This document shows positions 5,649 to 10,293 of a stretch of 10,293 nt of DNA, in pieces. A program made the position numbers and the translations under genes. How positions within the stretch are numbered: position 1 is the stretch's first letter; every line of letters starts with the position of its first letter. The stretch is taken from the NCBI GenBank assembly GCA_946886845.1, contig CAMPJH010000045.1, positions 1 through 10,293 on the forward strand, written 5' to 3'. Under the pieces are notes generated by a model that did not search any database, had not been told where the DNA came from, and was given only the letters and a program-made list of their open reading frames with translations. Source of the stretch: an uncultured Sphingomonas sp. (GTDB lineage: Bacteria > Pseudomonadota > Alphaproteobacteria > Sphingomonadales > Sphingomonadaceae).

Positions 5649-6280
5649 ATCTCGAAGACAAGCACATCCTCGTCACCGCCGGGCCGACCCATGAGCCGAT
5701 CGACCCGGTGCGGGTGATCGCCAACCGGTCGTCGGGACGGCAGGGCTTCGCGATCGCCGAAGCCGCCGCCGAAGCTGGGGCACGGGTGACGCTGGTGGCT
5801 GGACCGGTGGCGCTGCCGACGCCCGCCGGAGTCGACCGGATCGACGTCGAAACGGCGCAGCAGATGGCCGACGCGGTGATGGCGGCGCTTCCCGCCGACG
5901 CCGCGATCCTCGTCGCCGCGGTCGCCGACTGGCGGGTCGAGCCGTCGCCGACCAAGCTCAAGAAATCCGCCGGTCCGCCCAAGCTCAAGTTCCTGCCCAA
6001 CCCCGACATCCTCGCCGAGCTTGCCGACAGCCCGCAGCGGCCCGGGCTGCTGGTCGGCTTTGCCGCCGAGACCGACCGGGTGATCGAGAATGCCATCGCC
6101 AAACAGGTGACCAAGGGCGCCGACTGGATCGTCGCCAACGACGTCTCCGGTGACGTCATGGGCAGCCATCGCAATCGCGTTCATCTGGTCACCGCCGATG
6201 GCGTTGAAGACTGGCCGGAAGCGGGCAAGGACGAAATCGCTCGCCACCTCATCGCCAGCATTGCAGAGGAACTCGGATGA
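5645..6280 (+). CDS. coaB: Phosphopantothenate-cysteine ligase (stand-alone CoaB)
   Basis: CoaB joins cysteine to 4'-phosphopantothenate (with CTP in bacterial enzymes of this type), the step just before CoaC. The 211-residue product has the whole CoaB fold: [14 protein letters not shown] (10-23), [16 protein letters not shown] (25-40), AAVADWRVE (91-99), KLKK (104-107), NPDIL (119-123), VGFAAET (137-143) and [11 protein letters not shown] (164-174). The GTG at 5645 is chosen because it directly precedes the family N-terminus ([14 protein letters not shown]) and forms a GTGA overlap with the coaC stop. In-frame codons further upstream overlap coaC and resemble nothing. A fused CoaBC would be expected in this lineage, so the alternative is a -1 frameshift or a one-base sequence error. 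The clean overlap and complete domains favour two genes. Confidence 0.9.
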   Translation: MNLEDKHILVTAGPTHEPIDPVRVIANRSSGRQGFAIAEAAAEAGARVTLVAGPVALPTPAGVDRIDVETAQQMADAVMAALPADAAILVAAVADWRVEPSPTKLKKSAGPPKLKFLPNPDILAELADSPQRPGLLVGFAAETDRVIENAIAKQVTKGADWIVANDVSGDVMGSHRNRVHLVTADGVEDWPEAGKDEIARHLIASIAEELG

Positions 6281-6714
6281 TCGAGATCAAGCTGTTCCGG
6301 CTTCCCCACGGCGAAGGCCTGCCGGTTCCCGGTTATGCAAGCGAGGACGCGGTTGGTTTGGATGTCAGCGCGGCCGAAGAGCTGATCCTGCAGCCGGGCG
6401 AGCGCCACGCCGTCGCCACCGGCTTCGCGATCGAAATCCCGCGCGGCTATGAGGTCCAGGTGCGGCCACGATCGGGCCTCGCCATCAAAAGCGGGATCAC
6501 CTGCCTCAACACGCCGGGCACAATCGACAGCGACTATCGCGGCGAGGTCAAGGTGATCCTGATCAACCTCGGCCAGGAGCCGTTCGGCGTGCGCCGCGGC
6601 GAGCGCATCGCGCAGCTGGTCCCGGCGCCCGTGCTTCGCGCCGATTTCGTCGAAGTCGGCGAGCTTGGCGACACGCAACGGGGCTCGGGCGGCTTCGGCT
6701 CCACCGGCCGGTGA
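6277..6714 (+). CDS. dut: Deoxyuridine 5'-triphosphate nucleotidohydrolase (dUTPase)
   Basis: This enzyme hydrolyses dUTP to dUMP and pyrophosphate, keeping uracil out of DNA and feeding dTMP synthesis. The 145-residue protein is the homotrimeric type with all five motifs: (1) AVGLDVSA with Asp29; (2) RPRSGLA (63-69); (3) [14 protein letters not shown] with catalytic Asp84 and Tyr87; (4) [10 protein letters not shown] (106-115); (5) the glycine-rich C-terminal arm [11 protein letters not shown] (135-145). Its ATG overlaps the coaB stop as ATGA, and its stop overlaps the next gene as GTGA. dut next to coaBC is a common bacterial neighbourhood. Nothing is missing or odd. Confidence 0.97.
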   Translation: MIEIKLFRLPHGEGLPVPGYASEDAVGLDVSAAEELILQPGERHAVATGFAIEIPRGYEVQVRPRSGLAIKSGITCLNTPGTIDSDYRGEVKVILINLGQEPFGVRRGERIAQLVPAPVLRADFVEVGELGDTQRGSGGFGSTGR

Positions 6715-7466
6715 CCGAGCTCAGCAGCGACGAGCTCGACCGCTACGCCCGGCATATCGTCCTGCCGCAGGTCGGCGGAGTCGGGCAGCGGCGGCTGAAG
6801 GCGTCGAAGGTCGCAATGATCGGCGCCGGTGGGATCGGCAGCGCCGCGATCCCGGCGCTTGCCGGCGCCGGTGTCGGACGGCTGACGATCGTCGACAACG
6901 GCGAGGTCGAGCGTTCGAACCTCCAGCGCCAGACGATCTTCCGCGACCACCAACTCGGCGACCTGAAAGCCTTGCTCGCCGCCGATTTTGCACGCGCTCT
7001 CAATCCGCGGGTCAATGCCGTTCCGGTGCAGCACCGGCTCGACGGCGACAATGTTGAAGAGCTGATCGGCGGCCACGACCTGATCCTGGACGGGAGCGAC
7101 AATTTCGCGACCCGGCTGGCGCTCAGCGATGCCGCGACCCGGCTGCACATCCCGCTGGTGTCGGCGGCGGCCGTCCAGTTCCAGGGCCAAGTCGGCCTGT
7201 TCCGCGGCTGGGAAGCGGACATGCCCTGCTACCGCTGCTTCGTCGGCGATGCCTTCGACTCGGACGACTGCGACACCTGCGCCGAGCAGGGCGTGCTCGG
7301 AGCGCTCGCGGCAACCGTCGGAAGCTTCGCAGCGCTGATGGCGATCCGGGCGCTCGCAAGGATCGGCGAGGACGTCGCCGGCCATCTGTTCCTGTTCGAC
7401 GGGCTCACGCTCGACTGGCGAAAAATCCGCCTGCCGAAAGACCGCGGCTGCAAAGCCTGCGGCTAG
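6711..7466 (+). CDS. moeB: MoeB/ThiF/HesA-family sulfur-carrier adenylyltransferase
   Basis: Enzymes of this E1-like family adenylate the C-terminal Gly-Gly of a small sulfur carrier (MoaD for molybdopterin, ThiS for thiamine). The 251-residue product matches MoeB in length. Visible are [12 protein letters not shown] (11-22), the nucleotide-binding loop IGAGGIGS (37-44), [14 protein letters not shown] (61-74), GDLKA (83-87), DGSDNFATR (127-135) with Asp130, and structural zinc cysteines CYRC (173-176) and CKAC (247-250). The loop Cys190 lies in TCAEQGVLG. No rhodanese domain is attached. No moaD, moaE or thiS lies nearby, so MoeB versus ThiF cannot be settled here; length and zinc pattern favour MoeB. 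The start is GTG at 6711, overlapping the dut stop as GTGA. Its TAG shares bases with the topA stop on the other strand. Confidence 0.88.
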   Translation: MTELSSDELDRYARHIVLPQVGGVGQRRLKASKVAMIGAGGIGSAAIPALAGAGVGRLTIVDNGEVERSNLQRQTIFRDHQLGDLKALLAADFARALNPRVNAVPVQHRLDGDNVEELIGGHDLILDGSDNFATRLALSDAATRLHIPLVSAAAVQFQGQVGLFRGWEADMPCYRCFVGDAFDSDDCDTCAEQGVLGALAATVGSFAALMAIRALARIGEDVAGHLFLFDGLTLDWRKIRLPKDRGCKACG

Positions 7467-9922
7467 GACTTCTTCCGCCGGCCCTTCTTTTTGGTCGGAC
7501 CCTTTGCCGCTTTCGCATCGATCCACTCGATCGCCTGATCGAGCGTAACCGACGTCGGTTCGGCGCCTTTCGGCAGGGTCGCGTGGGTCGTGCCGTCGCT
7601 GACATACGGCCCATAGCGGCCCGCCATCACCTTGATTTCCTTGCCGCTCTCGGGATGAGGCCCGAGTACGGCGATCGGCTCGCGCGCCGCGCCGCCCTTG
7701 CGGCCGCCCGCGGCCGAAGCCGCCTCGGCAAGCTTGACGACCGCGGCGTTCATTCCGGTGTCGAATACTTCGGCGGTCGATCCGAGCTTCGCATATTTGC
7801 CGTCGTGGGCGAGGTACGGGCCGTAGCGGCCAATCGAGGCGGTGATCGGCTTGCCGGTCTCCGGATGCGGACCGATTTCGCGGGGCAGCGACAACAATTT
7901 CTCAGCCACCTCGGTGGTGACGTCTTCCAGCGGAACGTCCTTCGGAACGGACGCCCGCTTGCCGTCGCGCTCCAAATATGGCCCGAAGCGCCCTGTCTTG
8001 AGCGCGATGCCATTGCCCAGCTCGGTCGGGCCTTCGCCCGCCTCGCCGCCGGCCTGGCCGAACTTCTGCGTATATTTGCATTCTGGATAGTTGGAGCAGG
8101 CGATGAACGCGCCGAACCTGCCGCCGCGAAGCGATAGCCGCCCGTTGCCGCATTGCGGGCACAACCGCGGGTCCGATCCGTCGTCGCGCGGCGGGTAAAG
8201 CCACGGCGCAAGGAACTCGTCGATCTGGGCGGTGATCTCCGACGGCTTCTGGTCCATTACTTCGCCGGCCTTGGGCCGGAAATCGCGCCAGAAGGCGTCG
8301 AGCAGCTTTTGCCAGTCGAGCCGGCCGCCGGAAACGTCGTCCAGCTCCTCCTCGAGCTCGGCGGTATAATCGTAACTGACGTATTTCTCGAAGAAACGCT
8401 CGAGGAACGCAGTCACCAGCCGCCCGCTTTCCTCGGGCAGGAAGCGGCCCTTTTCGATCCGGACATATTCGCGGTCCTTGAGCGTCTGGAGAATCGACGC
8501 GTAGGTCGATGGCCGGCCGATACCGAGCTCCTCGAGCCGCTTGACCAGGCTCGCTTCGGAATAGCGCGGCGGCGGCTGGGTGAAATGCTGGGTCGCCTCG
8601 ACCCCGGTTTTGGCGGGCGCGTCGCCCTGGCGAAGCAGCGGCATCCGCGCGCCCTCTTCATCCTCCGCCTTCTCGTCGCGGCCTTCCTCATAAAGCGCCA
8701 GATAGCCGGGAAAGAGTACCACCTGTCCCGAGGCGCGCAAGGTTGCGCGGCCGGCGCCGTCGATCAGCTCGACCGTGGTCCGCTCGAGCCGCGCCGAGGC
8801 CATCTGGCTGGCCAGCGCCCGGTTGTAGACCAGCTCGTACAGGCGGGCGTGGTCGCCCGATGCCGCTTGCGTCCGCGAGAAGTCCGTCGGACGGATCGCT
8901 TCGTGCGCTTCCTGCGCGTTCTTGACCTTGCTCGTGTAGCGCCGCGGCCGGTCCGGCACGAAACCGGCATTGTAGCGGTCGGCGATCGCCCGGCGGGCAT
9001 CGCTGATCGCCTCTTCGGCCATGTCGACGCCGTCGGTGCGCATATAGGTGATGAGCCCGTCCTCGTAGAGGCTTTGCGCGACCCGCATCGTGTGACTGGC
9101 GGCAAAGCCGAGCTTGCGCGCCGCTTCCTGCTGCAGTGTCGAGGTGGTGAACGGCGCCGGAGGATTCCTGGAGAACGGCTTGGTCTCCACCGACGAGACG
9201 GTGAAATGCCCGGCCTCGACGACGCGCTTCGCCTCTTGGGCCTCGGCGGCGGTGCCGATCGTCAGCCGTTCGATCTTGTTGCCGTCGAGCTGGACCAGCC
9301 GGGCGGTAAAGCCCTGCCCGTCCCCCTCGAAGCTCGCCGAGACCGCCCAATATTCCTGGGTCCTGAACAGCTCGATCTCGCGCTCGCGGTCGACGATCAG
9401 CCGCAGCGCGACCGACTGCACCCGCCCCGCAGATTTCGCTCCCGGCAGCTTGCGCCACAGGATCGGCGACAAGGTGAAGCCGACGAGATAGTCGAGCGCG
9501 CGGCGCGCCTTGTAGGCGTCGATCAGGTCGGCATCGAGCTCGCGCGGCCGCGCCATCGCCTCGGTCACCGCCGATTTTGTGATGGCGTTGAACGCGACCC
9601 GCTGGACGATCGGCGGTAGCGCCTTCTTCTTCTTCAGCACCTCGGCCAGGTGCCAGCTGATCGCCTCGCCCTCGCGGTCCGGGTCGGTGGCGAGGATCAG
9701 CGTGTCGGCATTCTTGGCTTCGTCGGTGATGGCTTTCAGCTGCCGGCTCTTGTCGGGCGAAACCTGCCACTCCATCGCGAAGTCACGGTCGGGATCGACC
9801 GAGCCGTCCTTGGCCGGCAGGTCGCGGACATGGCCATAGGACGCCAGCACGCGATGCCCCGGCCCCAGATATTTTTCGATGGTTTTCGCCTTGGCGGGCG
9901 ATTCGACGACGACGAGCTTCAA
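7463..9922 (-). CDS. topA: DNA topoisomerase I (type IA)
   Basis: TopA relaxes negative supercoils through a transient 5'-phosphotyrosine link. The protein is 819 residues. In order: Toprim domain with Glu7 in VVVESPAK, YGHVRDLP and the acidic TDPDREGE (Asp80, Asp82, Glu86); active-site Tyr293 in GLITYMRTDG; one C4 zinc ribbon starting CPQC (588-591) and closing CSNYPEC; then glycine-rich repeats with GRFGPYL, GRYGPYL and GRYGPYV, the C-terminal repeats common in alphaproteobacterial TopA; and a Lys-rich tail (KKKGRRKKS). The TTG at 9922 is chosen because it yields (M)KLVVVESPAKAKTIEKYL, the usual N-terminus, with AGGAA 10 bases upstream. The open frame runs on to 10186 but that part lies antisense to the next gene and has no family match. 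It converges on the moeB-like gene with no gap. Confidence 0.96.
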   Translation of the reverse strand: MKLVVVESPAKAKTIEKYLGPGHRVLASYGHVRDLPAKDGSVDPDRDFAMEWQVSPDKSRQLKAITDEAKNADTLILATDPDREGEAISWHLAEVLKKKKALPPIVQRVAFNAITKSAVTEAMARPRELDADLIDAYKARRALDYLVGFTLSPILWRKLPGAKSAGRVQSVALRLIVDREREIELFRTQEYWAVSASFEGDGQGFTARLVQLDGNKIERLTIGTAAEAQEAKRVVEAGHFTVSSVETKPFSRNPPAPFTTSTLQQEAARKLGFAASHTMRVAQSLYEDGLITYMRTDGVDMAEEAISDARRAIADRYNAGFVPDRPRRYTSKVKNAQEAHEAIRPTDFSRTQAASGDHARLYELVYNRALASQMASARLERTTVELIDGAGRATLRASGQVVLFPGYLALYEEGRDEKAEDEEGARMPLLRQGDAPAKTGVEATQHFTQPPPRYSEASLVKRLEELGIGRPSTYASILQTLKDREYVRIEKGRFLPEESGRLVTAFLERFFEKYVSYDYTAELEEELDDVSGGRLDWQKLLDAFWRDFRPKAGEVMDQKPSEITAQIDEFLAPWLYPPRDDGSDPRLCPQCGNGRLSLRGGRFGAFIACSNYPECKYTQKFGQAGGEAGEGPTELGNGIALKTGRFGPYLERDGKRASVPKDVPLEDVTTEVAEKLLSLPREIGPHPETGKPITASIGRYGPYLAHDGKYAKLGSTAEVFDTGMNAAVVKLAEAASAAGGRKGGAAREPIAVLGPHPESGKEIKVMAGRYGPYVSDGTTHATLPKGAEPTSVTLDQAIEWIDAKAAKGPTKKKGRRKKS

Positions 9923-10006
9923 ACTTTTTCCGTTCCTATACGTACGTACGCGCGATGGTGACGTGTCCCGATTCCGCGCGTCAAGCGCTCTGAAGGGCTG
10001 ATAGGC
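9923..10006. promoter_or_regulatory. Divergent promoter region between topA and the HD-hydrolase gene
   Basis: These 84 bases must supply control for topA (minus) and the HD gene (plus). Seen here: a 10-base palindrome CGTACGTACG (9941-9950); on the minus strand a TTGACG (9984-9979) that could be a topA -35 box, though 17 bases on there is only TCACCA; a GANTC site at 9970-9974 within that spacer; and AAGGG 9 bases before the HD-gene ATG. TATAGG at 9940-9935 overlaps the topA Shine-Dalgarno, so it is unlikely to be a -10 box. Confidence 0.35.
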
Positions 10007-10293
10007 ATGCCGGCCAATGACGAATGCCTTGCCAACGCCGAGCGGAAGGCGCGCGCCGCCTATTCGGAGCCGCACCGGCACTATCACGACCAGCGCCACC
10101 TCGATGAATGCCTGGCCGACCTCAATCAGGTGCACGGCCTCGACGAGCGCGACCGGCGACTGCTCAAATGGGCGGTCCTGTGGCACGACGCCGTCTACGA
10201 CGCCGGGCAGCGCGACAACGAGCGGCGAAGCGCTCAGATGGCGCTGTCCGACCTCGCCGGCTGCGGAGTACCGGATGAGGATTCGATCGAGGT
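10007..10293 (+). CDS. HD-superfamily metal-dependent phosphohydrolase, COG4339-like (N-terminal part)
   Basis: Ninety-five codons are visible before the right edge. The family signature YSEPHRHYHDQRHLDECL (19-36) is followed by the metal-binding HD pair in WHDAVYD (59-65) and then RDNERRSA (69-76). This arrangement matches the predicted HD-domain phosphohydrolases grouped as COG4339, for which I know no established substrate. The His cluster at 23-31 and His60-Asp61 would supply metal ligands. The ATG at 10007 has AAGGG 9 bases upstream and the conserved block begins near residue 15, so the start is plausible. It diverges from topA. The full family is about 200 residues, so roughly half lies outside. 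The family is fairly sure; the cellular role is not known. Confidence 0.85.
   Translation, partial: MPANDECLANAERKARAAYSEPHRHYHDQRHLDECLADLNQVHGLDERDRRLLKWAVLWHDAVYDAGQRDNERRSAQMALSDLAGCGVPDEDSIE

Noticed and set aside
8153..9619. 488-codon plus-strand open frame opposite topA
   Set aside because: It lies wholly antisense to a topA with all catalytic motifs intact; its Arg/Gly/Asp-rich product looks like reverse-strand translation of GC-rich coding DNA and has no recognisable motif.
9923..10186. Upstream extension of topA on the minus strand
   Set aside because: It is antisense to the HD-domain gene and precedes the normal TopA N-terminus (KLVVVESPAKAKTI).
1..10293. CRISPR array, insertion sequence, integrase, toxin-antitoxin or phage defence genes
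   Set aside because: No periodic repeats, transposase-like frames, target-site duplications or foreign-looking composition were seen; all well-supported genes are chromosomal housekeeping genes.

Overview
The window is about 10.3 kb of GC-rich, densely packed chromosomal housekeeping DNA. It most likely comes from an alphaproteobacterium, probably of the order Sphingomonadales. Support for this is the rpsT-dnaA pair beside mutM, the ubiquinone genes ubiE and ubiB, the CoaB/CoaC motif variants, and several GANTC (CcrM-type) sites in intergenic DNA. The genus call is inference from family resemblance only; there is no rRNA or other decisive marker. I see no mobile element, CRISPR array, tRNA, rRNA or defence locus.

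Layout. On the minus strand, bases 1-2800 hold mutM (2800 to 1994), rpsT (1903 to 1640) and dnaA (from 1252, running off the left edge). A 387-base non-coding stretch (1253-1639) separates rpsT from dnaA; it is unusually rich in inverted repeats and has an AT-rich section with a direct repeat. On the plus strand, diverging from mutM across only 48 bases, is a tight six-gene operon at 2849-7466: ubiE, ubiB, coaC, coaB, dut and a moeB/thiF-type gene. All five junctions are 4-base stop/start overlaps. topA lies on the minus strand (9922 to 7463) and meets the operon tail to tail, the two stop codons sharing one CTAG. Diverging from topA, a plus-strand HD-superfamily phosphohydrolase of unknown role (COG4339-like) starts at 10007 and runs off the right edge.

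How the genes work together. dnaA, topA, mutM and dut serve replication, DNA topology and protection from oxidised guanine or uracil. ubiE and ubiB act in ubiquinone synthesis, coaC and coaB make 4'-phosphopantetheine from 4'-phosphopantothenate, and the MoeB-like enzyme activates a sulfur-carrier protein. The operon groups them by co-expression, not by one pathway.

The points most worth a second look are the separate coaC and coaB genes (usually fused in proteobacteria), the unbroken run of five NTGA overlaps with rare start codons, a terminator-like hairpin in the rpsT leader with no room for a promoter behind it, the inverted-repeat-rich dnaA leader, and a MutM zinc finger whose first knuckle is one residue short. 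I found no convincing new biological system.
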